A stretch of 64,000 bases of DNA from Saccharopolyspora sp. SCSIO 74807 (GCF_037023755.1 NZ_CP146100.1:1986501-2050500); one strand, 5' to 3'. Shown: positions 25,992 to 33,587, counted from the stretch's first letter. Translations and numbers: made by a program. Notes: generated by a model not told the origin, from the letters alone.

Positions 25992-26603
25992 ATGCCCCAG
26001 CAGCGCCGGGCGCAAGTCACCCGTCGTGCCATCGTCATCGCTGCTGCCGAGGAGTTCGACCGCACCGGCTACGAGGCCACGCCGTTGAGCGCCATCCTTC
26101 GCCGCAGCGGCGTCACCAAAGGCGCGTTCTACTTCCACTTCCCGTCGAAGGAGGCGGTAGCCGCCGCGCTGGTCCGCTTCCAGTCGCAGGCGTGGTCGAA
26201 GGTCTGGCAGCGCTGGACCGAACGCGGACTCGACCCGCTGACCACCGCGGTCGGCATCGTCGACGAGGCGGTGCGGATCCTGGAGCGGGACGTGGTGATC
26301 CGCGCGGGCACGCAACTGGCGCAGCGCGACAACGGCTCCGCGCTGGACTGGGAGCAGCGGCTCGGAGAGCTGTTCCGGCGTTCCGCGCAGCGCGGCCTGC
26401 TGCGTTCCGGGGTCGATCCGGTGGCGGCGACCCGCGTGGTGCACGCGGCCCTCGTCGGCGTGCGGGTGCTCGGCGCGCAGCGACGTGCGACCGGCATGAC
26501 CCAGCAGATCGGCGACGTGTGGCGGGTGATGCTCGGCGGTATCGCCAGCGCGGAGTGGCTGCGGGAGAACCCGTCGGTGAGCGCTCCCCCCGCCGGCCGC
26601 TGA
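25992..26603 (+). CDS. TetR-family regulator resembling gamma-butyrolactone receptors
   Basis: The protein has 203 residues. The N terminus (RRAIVIAAAEEFDRTGYEAT, SGVTKGAFYFHFPSKEAVAAAL) is close in wording to ArpA/ScbR receptors, which use KGA-L/F-YFHFPSKE. The ligand domain keeps the expected length. In streptomycetes these proteins bind small signalling lactones and repress antibiotic or developmental genes. No lactone synthase (AfsA-like) or biosynthetic cluster is in this window, so it may be an orphan or pseudo-receptor. GGAG precedes the ATG at 25992; an earlier in-frame start at 25938 is less supported. Confidence 0.8.
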   Translation: MPQQRRAQVTRRAIVIAAAEEFDRTGYEATPLSAILRRSGVTKGAFYFHFPSKEAVAAALVRFQSQAWSKVWQRWTERGLDPLTTAVGIVDEAVRILERDVVIRAGTQLAQRDNGSALDWEQRLGELFRRSAQRGLLRSGVDPVAATRVVHAALVGVRVLGAQRRATGMTQQIGDVWRVMLGGIASAEWLRENPSVSAPPAGR

Positions 26604-26919
26604 GAGCGGCGTCACGCGATCCGGTTTTTCGCCGCGGAGCGCCTCCGAAGCGCTCGCCGACCCCGCTCGGCCACCTCCGCCGGCTGCCCGGCGCCCATCG
26701 AAGCACCCCGGCTGAGGCGTGAAAAACGCTGGTCAAAGCGCTACCATTAGGCATTGTCGCGGCCGCTCCGGCGGCCGCGGGAGGGCGGCCCGCGCGCAAC
26801 GGACCCCCCGGTTTGGAGCCCGCCAAGGTCGTGTCGTAAGCTTTAATCACTCCGAACGGGGCGCCCCGCGAAGGGAAAGCCGGTAGGAGGCAAGGCCGGG
26901 TCGGTTCCGAATCGGCCAA
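26604..26919. other. 316-bp leader of the tRNA cluster
   Basis: No gene is seen. A promoter-like pair (TTGGAG at 26813, TAAGCT at 26837) lies about 80 bp before tRNA-Glu. A GC-rich palindrome (GCGGCCGCTCCGGCGGCCGC) stands at about 26759-26778. Confidence 0.45.
26813..26842 (+). promoter_or_regulatory. Putative promoter of the tRNA cluster
   Basis: TTGGAG and TAAGCT are separated by 18 bp, which fits an actinobacterial housekeeping promoter (-35 TTGRMM, -10 TANNNT). The predicted start is roughly 70 bp upstream of tRNA-Glu. Confidence 0.4.
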
Positions 26920-26992
26920 GCCCCCATCGTCTAGCGGCCTAGGACGCCGCCCTTTCAAGGCGGTAGCGCGGGTTCGAATCCCGTTGGGGGTA
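26920..26992 (+). tRNA. tRNA-Glu (anticodon TTC)
   Basis: A 73-nt cloverleaf. The acceptor GCCCCCA pairs with TGGGGGT, the anticodon loop is CTTTCAA, and the T arm contains GGTTCGAATCC. The discriminator is A; no CCA is encoded. Confidence 0.96.
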
Positions 26993-27008
26993 CGCTACAA
27001 CAGCACAT

Positions 27009-27085
27009 GGCCCAGTGGCGCAGTTGGTCAGCGCGCCGCCCTGTCACGGCGGAGGTCGCGGGTTCAAGTCCCGTCTGGGTCGCCA
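27009..27085 (+). tRNA. tRNA-Asp (anticodon GTC)
   Basis: The acceptor GGCCCAG pairs with CTGGGTC, the anticodon loop is CTGTCAC, and the T arm contains GGTTCAAGTCC. The discriminator is G and the 3' CCA is encoded at 27083-27085. Confidence 0.96.
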
Positions 27086-27114
27086 GAGCGATCGGCTGAG
27101 GAGCCGGGCGCCAC

Positions 27115-27188
27115 GGCCAGGTAGCTCAGTTGGTACGAGCGTCCGCCTGAAAAGCGGAAGGTCGGCGGTTCGACCCCGCCCCTGGCCA
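27115..27188 (+). tRNA. tRNA-Phe (anticodon GAA)
   Basis: A 74-nt cloverleaf with acceptor GGCCAGG/CCTGGCC, anticodon loop CTGAAAA and T loop TTCGACC. It is the last gene of the Glu-Asp-Phe cluster. An integrase remnant on the opposite strand reads into it, which marks it as a likely integration site. Confidence 0.96.
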
Positions 27189-27400
27189 CCGCTCAGACCA
27201 GCCAAAAAGCCCCACCGGTTGCCGGTGGGGCTTTTTCAGGTCTTCGTTTGAGGTCTCAGTCGCTTCCCCAAGGAAGGCGTTCAGCCTGCCCGCCGCGTCT
27301 AGCCGGATCTCGTCGGTGGCGTAGCGCTTCTTCATCGACAACGTCGACCAACCCATCATGTCCATGACGGTCCGGTCGGGGACGCCGAGGACCAGCGGCT
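27126..27400 (-). pseudogene. Remnant of a tyrosine integrase C terminus at tRNA-Phe
   Basis: Residues read from 27400 downward (LGVPDRTVMDMMGWSTLSMKKRY, then DEIRLDAAGRLNAFLG) match the end of a phage/ICE tyrosine recombinase, including the catalytic Tyr (codon 27321-27323) after the MGW helix. The rest of the catalytic domain, with its Arg, His and Arg residues, is absent: sequence upstream of about 27400 is unrelated. The frame continues through the terminator and stops inside tRNA-Phe at 27126, a typical layout where an integrase abuts its attachment site. It is the scar of a lost or decayed integrative element. Confidence 0.75.
27204..27236. terminator. Rho-independent terminator after the tRNA cluster
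   Basis: Arms AAAAAGCCCCACCGG and CCGGTGGGGCTTTTT are perfectly complementary with a three-base loop, ending in a T run. It is the most canonical terminator in the window and works in both directions. Confidence 0.95.
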
Positions 27401-27558
27401 GACGCGCCCTGAGCTGAGCACCGATTCCGGTGGGCCCGCTTGTTTCGAATTCCGCCAATGTGCGGGGCTGCTTGGAAGCGGGCGCCTGTGCTCGGCGCGG
27501 CTGATCATGCGGTGTGCGTGGTGGGGGAAGACGTGCTGAGCGCTGATCGGCCGCCGGT

Positions 27559-27792
27559 TCACTGCACGCGGGTCTCACGGACGGACGGGGAGATCGTGTA
27601 CTTGTACACCCAGACGCCGTGCGGACGCTGGTGATCCTTCACGTACCACGCGGGGGTTTCATCGGCGGGTTCCGAACCGTCTCGCGGCACGGGCAGCGGC
27701 GATAGCGGAGCGCCGTCGGCCCCGGCAGGCAGCGTGATCTCCCGGCCGTCCTCGGGGCCACCGAACAGCTCGATCCGAGTGTGCAGGTCCAC
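27559..27792 (-). CDS. Small hypothetical protein, 77 residues
   Basis: A GGAGGG eight bases before the GTG at 27792 supports translation from there. The protein (DLHTRIELFGGPEDGREITLPAG near the start, AWYVKDHQRPHGVWVYKYTI near the end) has the look of small beta-rich proteins often seen in actinobacterial phages and integrative elements. No function is known to me. Together with the integrase remnant it probably belongs to the residue of a mobile element between tRNA-Phe and the phosphatase gene. Confidence 0.6.
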   Translation of the reverse strand: MDLHTRIELFGGPEDGREITLPAGADGAPLSPLPVPRDGSEPADETPAWYVKDHQRPHGVWVYKYTISPSVRETRVQ

Positions 27793-27929
27793 GGGTGATC
27801 CCTCCCAGGGCTGGAGTCTTGCGTGCGGCCACCGGATGAGACCGCGGGCGGCGGTGACAGGTTCCCTTGTCCACACAAACGAGTGAGCATCCGCAAAGTT
27901 GCGCGAGAAAGTGAATTACCCCTGAAAGT

Positions 27930-28010
27930 AGGACGCCCCCGCGCTCAACCGGCCTGGGGGTCACCGGGAGTGCGGGGGCGTTAAGTCCACCCCTGGGGGT
28001 CAGGTGGACG
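27930..28010. repeat. Two adjacent hairpins with the same 11-base loop
   Basis: Hairpin 1 has outer arms ACGCCCCCGC (27933-27942) and GCGGGGGCGT (27972-27981) and inner CCGG/CCGG. Hairpin 2 has arms GTCCACC (27985-27991) and GGTGGAC (28003-28009). Both expose the identical sequence CCTGGGGGTCA (27952-27962 and 27992-28002). The region lies between the phosphatase gene's end and the 27792 gene's start. Confidence 0.7.
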
Positions 28011-28086
28011 CCTTCCAGGTTACTTGGTGGTATGCCGAATGTCTCTAGGTGCAGAGATCTTTTTTCCAGGAGCCCGGTGTGCAACA

Positions 28087-28914
28087 TCACACGATCGGAC
28101 TAGCGAACCGGACCAGTGCGAGCGCCTGATCGTCGTGCCGTTTCGGTCGCGGCCAGCGGGTTCCGTCCGGGTCTGCCTCCTCGGCTGCGCGCACTCGGTC
28201 CAGCACGGCTCGGGGCCCGGCGCGGGACGCCTCCTCGAGCATCGCTGACCAGTCCTCGTAGCTGCCGTACTCCTGCACTCCGCAGGACACACCGTCGGTG
28301 GCCGCCAAGGCCGCTCGCACCGCAGGCCGCGGCCAGTCGGCGCGGGCGGCGTGGAACGCTGCTTCGGGGACTGCCTCGGCGACCCAGAAACCTCCGTCGA
28401 CATTGCGCCAGCGGGACGTGCGATCCATCGACGAACCCAGCGCGCGGCGGTGCCCTGCGCCGAATCCGCCGCCGGAAAGCAGGCGTTCGCGGTAACCGCC
28501 GCCGCTGCCCAGCGCCGCGAGCTGGTCGTCGATCACCGGCTGCGGGCCGTCCCCGGTGAACACCACGATCGGGCTGTCCGCGAGAACCAGGGCCTCGACG
28601 TGGTCGTCGTCCCAGCGCAACAGCGATGCAGTGCTCGAAGGGGAGGCGCCGGGCCGGAGTTCCCAGGTGTCCGCCACATCGCTGATCGCCTCGGCGAGCA
28701 CATCCGCCAGGTCCGCGCCCGGAACGGCCAAGCGCGGCCGCAACGCCTCGGCGAGCTGCGCGGCGTACCAGCCTCCGGAGCGTGCCGCCGGGCTCAACGA
28801 CGTCGCGCCGTCGAGCACCGCCACCGCGTTGGGCAGCACCAGCACCACGTCCTCGCTCCGGCCGGGTCCGGAGAAGTGATCACCGGCCTGTTCCGCGACT
28901 TCAACGCTAGGCAT
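28087..28914 (-). CDS. PP2C-like protein phosphatase
   Basis: This 275-residue protein has the PP2C outline: VAVLDGATSL (metal-binding Asp-Gly), VEALVLADSPIVVF, AALAATDGVSCGV (third acidic motif) and KRHDDQALALVRF (last Asp pair). These residues coordinate two Mn/Mg ions in serine/threonine phosphatases. The N-terminal motif differs from classical RxxNED, so it belongs to the shorter, divergent actinobacterial group. It overlaps the YczE gene by eight bases on the same strand, indicating one transcript. The substrate is unknown. Confidence 0.78.
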   Translation of the reverse strand: MPSVEVAEQAGDHFSGPGRSEDVVLVLPNAVAVLDGATSLSPAARSGGWYAAQLAEALRPRLAVPGADLADVLAEAISDVADTWELRPGASPSSTASLLRWDDDHVEALVLADSPIVVFTGDGPQPVIDDQLAALGSGGGYRERLLSGGGFGAGHRRALGSSMDRTSRWRNVDGGFWVAEAVPEAAFHAARADWPRPAVRAALAATDGVSCGVQEYGSYEDWSAMLEEASRAGPRAVLDRVRAAEEADPDGTRWPRPKRHDDQALALVRFASPIV

Positions 28915-29557
28915 GGTCCGATTGTCCGCTGCGGCGCACCGCGACCAACGGCAGCAGCGACTGCGTGAGAACCCCGATCAGCAGGGCGTACACGACGGTC
29001 CCGACGCCGACGGAACCGCCCAGCAGCCACCCGGCGGCGAGCACGACGAGTTCGACAACGGTCCGCGCCACCCGCACCGACCAGCCGGTGCGCGCGTGCA
29101 AGCCGGTCATCAGGCCGTCCCGCGGCCCGGGGCCGAGCCGGGCGCCGACGTACACCGCAGTGGCCGCGCCGTTCAGCAGTACTCCCCCCACCAGCAACGC
29201 GAGCTGCCAGACCAGCGCGTGCGCCTGCGGCAGCACGGCCAGCGCCACATCCACCGACCCGGCTACGACCACGACGTTGGCGACGGTGCCGATGCCCGGT
29301 CGCTGCCGCAGCGGCACCCACAGCAGCAGCACGATGATGCTGGTCAACGCCGTGACAGCACCGAAGCTCCAGCCCAGCCGGTTGGTCAGCCCGTCGTGCA
29401 GCACGTCCCACGGCGACAATCCGAGCCCGGCGCGGACCATCAACGCCATGCTCGTGCCGTAGAGCCAAAGCCCGATCAGCAGCTGCGGCAGCCGGGCGGC
29501 CGGGCGCACTCGCACCGGTATCGGCGAAAGATCCACCTGAGCCGTTGTCGAAGTCAT
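28907..29557 (-). CDS. YczE-family membrane protein
   Basis: This 216-residue protein has about five membrane helices. The motif AGLGLSPWDVLHDGL near residue 46 is diagnostic for the YczE/YyaS group, and GPGPRDGLMTGLHARTGWSV is a repeat of the same theme in the second half. The group is commonly found divergent from a MocR-type regulator, as here; it is thought to be a transporter or membrane regulator. The ATG at 29557 lies just before the intergenic palindromes. It is followed by the phosphatase gene in the same transcript. Confidence 0.85.
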   Translation of the reverse strand: MTSTTAQVDLSPIPVRVRPAARLPQLLIGLWLYGTSMALMVRAGLGLSPWDVLHDGLTNRLGWSFGAVTALTSIIVLLLWVPLRQRPGIGTVANVVVVAGSVDVALAVLPQAHALVWQLALLVGGVLLNGAATAVYVGARLGPGPRDGLMTGLHARTGWSVRVARTVVELVVLAAGWLLGGSVGVGTVVYALLIGVLTQSLLPLVAVRRSGQSDHA

Positions 29558-29566
29558 GTTTCGAGA

Positions 29567-29618
29567 GGTACCCGGGTATTGGTACCGAATACGAGGTCCA
29601 ATCTGCAATTATTGGACC
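29567..29618. promoter_or_regulatory. Operator region between yczE and the MocR regulator
   Basis: Two GGTACC sites at 29567 and 29581 are 14 bp apart. A perfect 8-bp inverted repeat, GGTCCAAT (29595-29602) and ATTGGACC (29611-29618), ends one base before the regulator's ATG. A weaker palindrome GTATT/AATAC spans 29576-29592. MocR regulators usually bind paired repeats, which fits. Confidence 0.6.
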
Positions 29619-29619
29619 C

Positions 29620-31056
29620 ATGTCCCGCGTGATCGGTCGAGTCGGCGCCCGCGGTATCGCGGACCTGCTCCAGGACTGGCACTCCGGCCGCCCCAGCTCC
29701 CGCGGCCTGCACCGCGCCGTGCGGCGGCTCGTCCTCGACGGCCGGTTGCCGCCCGGTACCCGGCTGCCTGCCGAGCGCGAGTTCGCCGAAGCGCTCGGGG
29801 TGAGCCGCACCCTCGTGGTGCGCGCGCTGGAACTGCTGCGCGAAGAGGGTTTCGCGGCCAGCAGGCAGGGATCCGGTTCTTGGGTCCGGCTCCCCGGCGA
29901 CCGCGCGAACCCCGATCCGGGCGGCTGGCCCCCGGCGACCGGCGAGTTCATCAACCTCGCGCAAGCGACGCTGCCCGCGCCACCGGAGCTGACCACTGCA
30001 CTGGATCGCGCCCGGTGCCTGCTGCCCGAGTACCTCAGCGGGCACGGCTACCAGGCGTTCGGCCTCCCCGAGCTGCGCGAACTGATCGCCGCGAGCTACG
30101 CGCGCCGCGGCCTGCCCACGAACCCGCAGCAAATCCTGGTGACCAACGGCGCCCAGCACGGCTTCGCGCTCGTGCTGCGCGCACTGGTGTCTCCGGGTGA
30201 ACGGGTGCTGGTGGAGCACCCCACCTACCCGAACCCGCTGCAGGCCATTCGGGGCGTCGGTGCCGAGGCGGTGGCCGTGCCGATGCTCGCGCAGGGGTGG
30301 GACCTCGAGTTGATGTCGGCGACGCTGCACCAGGCCAACCCGAAGCTCGCGTACCTGATCCCGGACTTCCAGAACCCGACCGGCATCCGGATGGGCGCCG
30401 ACGGGCGGGAACGGCTCGCCGGGATGCTGCGCCGGACCAGAACTCCCGCGGTGATCGACGAGACGTTGGTCGATCTGGACCTGACCGACGGCGAAGCGCC
30501 CGCGCCGGTGGCCGCGTTCGACGAGGGGCGGGTGATCACGCTCGGGTCGGCGGGCAAGTCGTTCTGGGGCGGTCTGCGGCTGGGCTGGGTCCGGGCGCCG
30601 GAGGACCTGGTGCAGCGCCTGCTGCTGGACCGGGCTGCGGTGGATCTCGGCAGTCCAGTCCTGGAGCAACTGCTGCTGACCGAACTGCTCCGCGATCCGG
30701 ATCCGGTGTTGCGCCGCAGACGCGAAGAGGTGGCGCGGCTGCGGGATGTCTTGATCGCCGAGCTGGCGGAGCACCTTCCCGGCTGGCGGTTCCGCGTTCC
30801 GGACGGCGGGCTGTCGTTGTGGTGCAACTTGGGTTCCCCGGTGAGCAGCCGGTTGGTCGTGGCCGCCGAACAGCACGGGCTGCGGCTGGTTCCGGGCAGT
30901 CGGTTCGCGGTGCAGGGCTCGCTGGATCGCTATCTGCGGTTCCCGTACACCCTGCCAGCGGAGGAACTCCGGCAGTCGGTGCGGCGGATCGCCGCTGCGG
31001 CCGCGCCGCTCGGCGGCACCAGCGGTCCGTGCCCGCTGGACGTTCCGGTGAACTGA
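29620..31056 (+). CDS. MocR-type GntR/aminotransferase regulator (YczR-like)
   Basis: This 478-residue fusion has an N-terminal GntR winged helix (GTRLPAEREFAEALGVSRTLVVRALELLREEGF, about residues 45-80) and a class I aminotransferase domain. The PLP-binding Lys is in TLGSAGKSFWGGLRLGW, and the cofactor Asn/Asp are in IPDFQNPTG and VIDETLVDLDL. It should sense PLP or an amino compound and control the divergent yczE gene. No Shine-Dalgarno site exists before the ATG at 29620; an inverted repeat abuts it, so a leaderless transcript is likely. Confidence 0.88.
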   Translation: MSRVIGRVGARGIADLLQDWHSGRPSSRGLHRAVRRLVLDGRLPPGTRLPAEREFAEALGVSRTLVVRALELLREEGFAASRQGSGSWVRLPGDRANPDPGGWPPATGEFINLAQATLPAPPELTTALDRARCLLPEYLSGHGYQAFGLPELRELIAASYARRGLPTNPQQILVTNGAQHGFALVLRALVSPGERVLVEHPTYPNPLQAIRGVGAEAVAVPMLAQGWDLELMSATLHQANPKLAYLIPDFQNPTGIRMGADGRERLAGMLRRTRTPAVIDETLVDLDLTDGEAPAPVAAFDEGRVITLGSAGKSFWGGLRLGWVRAPEDLVQRLLLDRAAVDLGSPVLEQLLLTELLRDPDPVLRRRREEVARLRDVLIAELAEHLPGWRFRVPDGGLSLWCNLGSPVSSRLVVAAEQHGLRLVPGSRFAVQGSLDRYLRFPYTLPAEELRQSVRRIAAAAAPLGGTSGPCPLDVPVN

Positions 31057-31067
31057 CGCCCGGCGGT

Positions 31068-31106
31068 TCGCCCTCCGGCACGGCCCCTCGTCGTGCCGGA
31101 GGGCGA
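31068..31106. terminator. Hairpin terminator 1
   Basis: Fifteen-base perfect arms at 31068-31082 and 31092-31106 with a nine-base loop, starting 12 bp after the MocR gene stop. Confidence 0.85.
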
Positions 31107-31115
31107 CCGCGGGCA

Positions 31116-31148
31116 CCCCGGTGCCGCAGGGGCAGTGCGGCACCGGGG
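31116..31148. terminator. Hairpin terminator 2
   Basis: Thirteen-base perfect arms CCCCGGTGCCGCA (31116-31128) and TGCGGCACCGGGG (31136-31148), loop of seven. It forms a tandem with the hairpin at 31068 between convergent genes. Confidence 0.8.
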
Positions 31149-31290
31149 CCGGGGCTTCCGGGCGAGTGACAGGTCAGGTCAACATTCGCTCGTCCGGAAA
31201 GCGCCCCCGATCCCGTCCGGCCGGGCGCAGGCGGCGGGACGGGAGACTGCGGTTGCGATGTGCGCGCCGGAGGCCCGGCCGGACCCCGGT

Positions 31291-32082
31291 TCAGTCGGGT
31301 GCGGCGGACGGTTCGACCAGAGCGATGCCGCGCAAGGCGGGCGGCTCGGCGTGGCCGCCCGCGGCGCGGGCGGGCCCGGATAGCCGGACTTGCGCGGGCA
31401 GGACGGCGTGCGGCCCGCGCAACTCATGTCCCGGCGCGGACGAGGTAGGTGCGGTGATCGTGCTGGGTGCGGGTGGCGGTGGAACCGGCGACGGTTCAGG
31501 TGGCGCCTCGTGGTGCGCTTCCGGCGTTTGCACGGCGTCGGGCGGGCTCCAGGCGCTGTCGGCGTGGCCGATGTGTTGCTCTGCCGGACGTGGAGCGACG
31601 GCCCGCGGTGGAGCCGGAACGGGGACTTCGGCGTTCGGGCTCGGCTTTTGCGGTGTCAGGGACGTGGTCGCCGGTGGTGCGGAGTTGTCCGGCGAAACGG
31701 GCTCGTCGGCCTGCTCGGCGTCGCGCGCAGGTGCCGTGACTTCCTCGCCGAGCGAGGCGTCGATCGGTTCCTGCACGGCCGTGGCCAGCTGGACGTCGGG
31801 TTCTTCGACTCGGACTTGTTCGACTTCCGGGGAGCGCGGTTCGGCGATCTCGATCTCGTCCGGCTGCGCGGCTTCGGTTCGCGCGGCGATGTCCGGCATG
31901 GCTTCCTGCACCTGCGCGGACACGTCCGGCAACCGTTCCGGCTCGGCCGCCGCGACGCCGGTGCCGAGCAGCCAGGCACCGGCCGCGATGCCCGCGGCGG
32001 CGACGGCCCGCGTGGTGCAGGCGCGCAGGCGGGACCAGTGCCTGCGCCGCGCGCAGCTACCGGTCACCTGCACCACCGCCAA
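31291..32082 (-). CDS. Secreted or anchored Pro/Glu/Ala-rich protein
   Basis: The 263-residue protein has a basic N terminus and one hydrophobic stretch (AVAAAGIAAGAWLLGTGVAAAEP) that reads as a signal peptide ending near residue 46. The remainder is low-complexity: acidic first (PDEIEIAEPRSPEVEQVRVEEPDVQ), then Pro-rich (EPSPVPPPPAPST). No domain is visible. It is probably disordered and extracytoplasmic. It is divergent from the subtilisin-like gene 260 bp away, but that protease has no export signal, so a direct link is doubtful. Confidence 0.6.
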   Translation of the reverse strand: MAVVQVTGSCARRRHWSRLRACTTRAVAAAGIAAGAWLLGTGVAAAEPERLPDVSAQVQEAMPDIAARTEAAQPDEIEIAEPRSPEVEQVRVEEPDVQLATAVQEPIDASLGEEVTAPARDAEQADEPVSPDNSAPPATTSLTPQKPSPNAEVPVPAPPRAVAPRPAEQHIGHADSAWSPPDAVQTPEAHHEAPPEPSPVPPPPAPSTITAPTSSAPGHELRGPHAVLPAQVRLSGPARAAGGHAEPPALRGIALVEPSAAPD

Positions 32083-32342
32083 TTTCCGGCTGCCTGTTTC
32101 CTGGCGGCCTGTTCGTCGACTGCTGTCGTTCCGGCTGCTCGGCCGCGGTCCCGGCGGACCGCCTTCTCCGGCCGGCCCGTCTGGCGGCCGGAGCCCGGAA
32201 CAAGTGGGATCAATGGTCCCCCGCTACAGGATGGTCGGGAGCCCACACCGGTTTCAACCACCCGTACAGGCGGTCTACTGAAGCCGTTCGCAGCGCAGAT
32301 CACGCGCGTACCGCGACGAGATCCGCGCCGCTTGCCACTACG

Positions 32343-33512
32343 GTGTGTCCCGAGTGGACGAACCCGGTGACCGACCGCACAGTGTCCGCTGTGGACTCTA
32401 CGATCGGAGGCCGGTTCAGCGCCGTCGAACTGGGCCGGAACTGGGCGCACTACGGCCACGACGTCCTGGTGCACGACCAGGGCGGCCCCGCGGAATGCCT
32501 GGTGCGCCGAGGTGAACTGGTCGTCGCGCGGGACTCCCTCGACGCGGCGTTGTCGCGGGTGCGCCGTTGGGTCGATCGGGTTCAGCAGGACGACGATCTG
32601 GAACTTGCGCGGATTCGCTTGCGGCCGTCCGAGCGGGATCGCTGCGTGGACATCGCCTGCGACGTGCCGGACGCCTGCGCGAACCACCTGCACATCGGTT
32701 CGCCGGTCATGTTCGGCACGCCGGTGATGTTCGGCAGCGGGGCGGAGCCGGACCCGGCGCCGCCGGTCCCCGAGCCCTCGGACCAGCACTGGGACGTGAC
32801 CGTGGGTGTGCTGGACACCGGCTGCGACCCGCATCCCTGGTTCGCCGGGCGATCTTGGTTCGAGGAGGTGCCGGAAGTCCTGGACGCCGACGACGACAGC
32901 GATCAGGACCGCCAAGCGGGGCACGGAACGTTCGTGTCCGGTGTGGTGCTGCGCCACGCGCCGGGCGCCGCGATCCGGGTGCAGAAGGTGCTTTCCTCGC
33001 TGGGGTTCACCGACGACATGACGGTCGTGGCCGGACTGCGGGCGTTGCGCGCCGATGCCCGGCGGCGCGGTGAGCCGGTCGGCGTGGTCGTGATGACCTC
33101 CGGCTGCCACACGCCCGACGACGAATGCCCACCGGTGTTGCGGGCGGAGATCGAGCGGTTCGCGGGCAGCGTGCTGGTGGCGGCTGCGGGCAACCACAGC
33201 TCGTCGCGGCCGTTCTGGCCCGCCGCGTCGCCGCGGGTCCTGGGGGTGGCCGCGGGTGACAGGCAAGGCGGGCTCGCCGAGTTCTCGAACTCCGGCGGCT
33301 GGGTCGATGCGTGTGCGCCGGGCGTGGACGTGGTGAGCAGTTTCGTGCGGCTGCGGCCCGGGAGCGAGCGCGACTACGGCTTCGCGCGCTGGAGCGGGAC
33401 CTCGTTCGCCGCACCGCAGGTCGCGGCCGCGGTGGCGGCCGCACTCCGGGAAGGGCGGAGCAGGGACGACGCGATCAGTACCGTCCTCCGGCGTTACCCG
33501 TTCGAGGGTTAA
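32343..33512 (+). CDS. Cytoplasmic S8 subtilisin-like protease of the CHAT module
   Basis: The 389-residue protein has no signal peptide. Residues 1-140 form a non-peptidase N-terminal part ending in the repeat PVMFGTPVMFG. The peptidase domain follows: catalytic Asp158 in VGVLDTGCDPHP, His194 in AGHGTFVSGVV, oxyanion Asn284 in AAAGNHSSS, Ser354 in SGTSFAAPQVA. The full triad is intact, so it should be active. The GTG at 32343 is used; GTG at 32367 is an alternative, and neither has a strong ribosome-binding site. It is followed 75 bp later by an ECF sigma gene and belongs to a four-gene module with a CHAT protease. Confidence 0.88.
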   Translation: MCPEWTNPVTDRTVSAVDSTIGGRFSAVELGRNWAHYGHDVLVHDQGGPAECLVRRGELVVARDSLDAALSRVRRWVDRVQQDDDLELARIRLRPSERDRCVDIACDVPDACANHLHIGSPVMFGTPVMFGSGAEPDPAPPVPEPSDQHWDVTVGVLDTGCDPHPWFAGRSWFEEVPEVLDADDDSDQDRQAGHGTFVSGVVLRHAPGAAIRVQKVLSSLGFTDDMTVVAGLRALRADARRRGEPVGVVVMTSGCHTPDDECPPVLRAEIERFAGSVLVAAAGNHSSSRPFWPAASPRVLGVAAGDRQGGLAEFSNSGGWVDACAPGVDVVSSFVRLRPGSERDYGFARWSGTSFAAPQVAAAVAAALREGRSRDDAISTVLRRYPFEG

Positions 33513-33544
33513 TTGGGGTGGGGTGAATCTGATCGGCGGTCTCG

Positions 33545-33581
33545 CCCCTCTTAATCGCGAGAAGGCGATCAAGAGGGGAGG
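33545..33581 (+). promoter_or_regulatory. Hairpin overlapping the sigma gene's Shine-Dalgarno site
   Basis: Fourteen-base arms at 33545-33558 and 33565-33578 pair with one mismatch and a six-base loop. The right arm ends in GAGGGG, so four bases of the Shine-Dalgarno GGGGAGG (33575-33581) are in the stem. An upstream TTAATTGGGG (33509-33518), which includes the protease stop codon, could pair with the left arm instead. It may control sigma factor translation, or be a DNA operator. Confidence 0.6.
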
Positions 33582-33587
33582 TGCCCG

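Noticed and set aside
25992-26603. Butyrolactone-receptor-like gene taken as a sign of an antibiotic gene cluster
   Set aside because: No polyketide, peptide synthetase, terpene or other biosynthetic core gene exists in the window.
27015-27251. A 78-codon plus-strand frame across tRNA-Asp and tRNA-Phe
   Set aside because: It is the well-known artefact of reading through tRNA genes (residues such as CHGGGRGFKSRLG).
31291-32082. Secreted Pro-rich protein as a substrate of the neighbouring subtilisin
   Set aside because: The protease has no export signal, so they are probably in different compartments; divergence alone is weak evidence.
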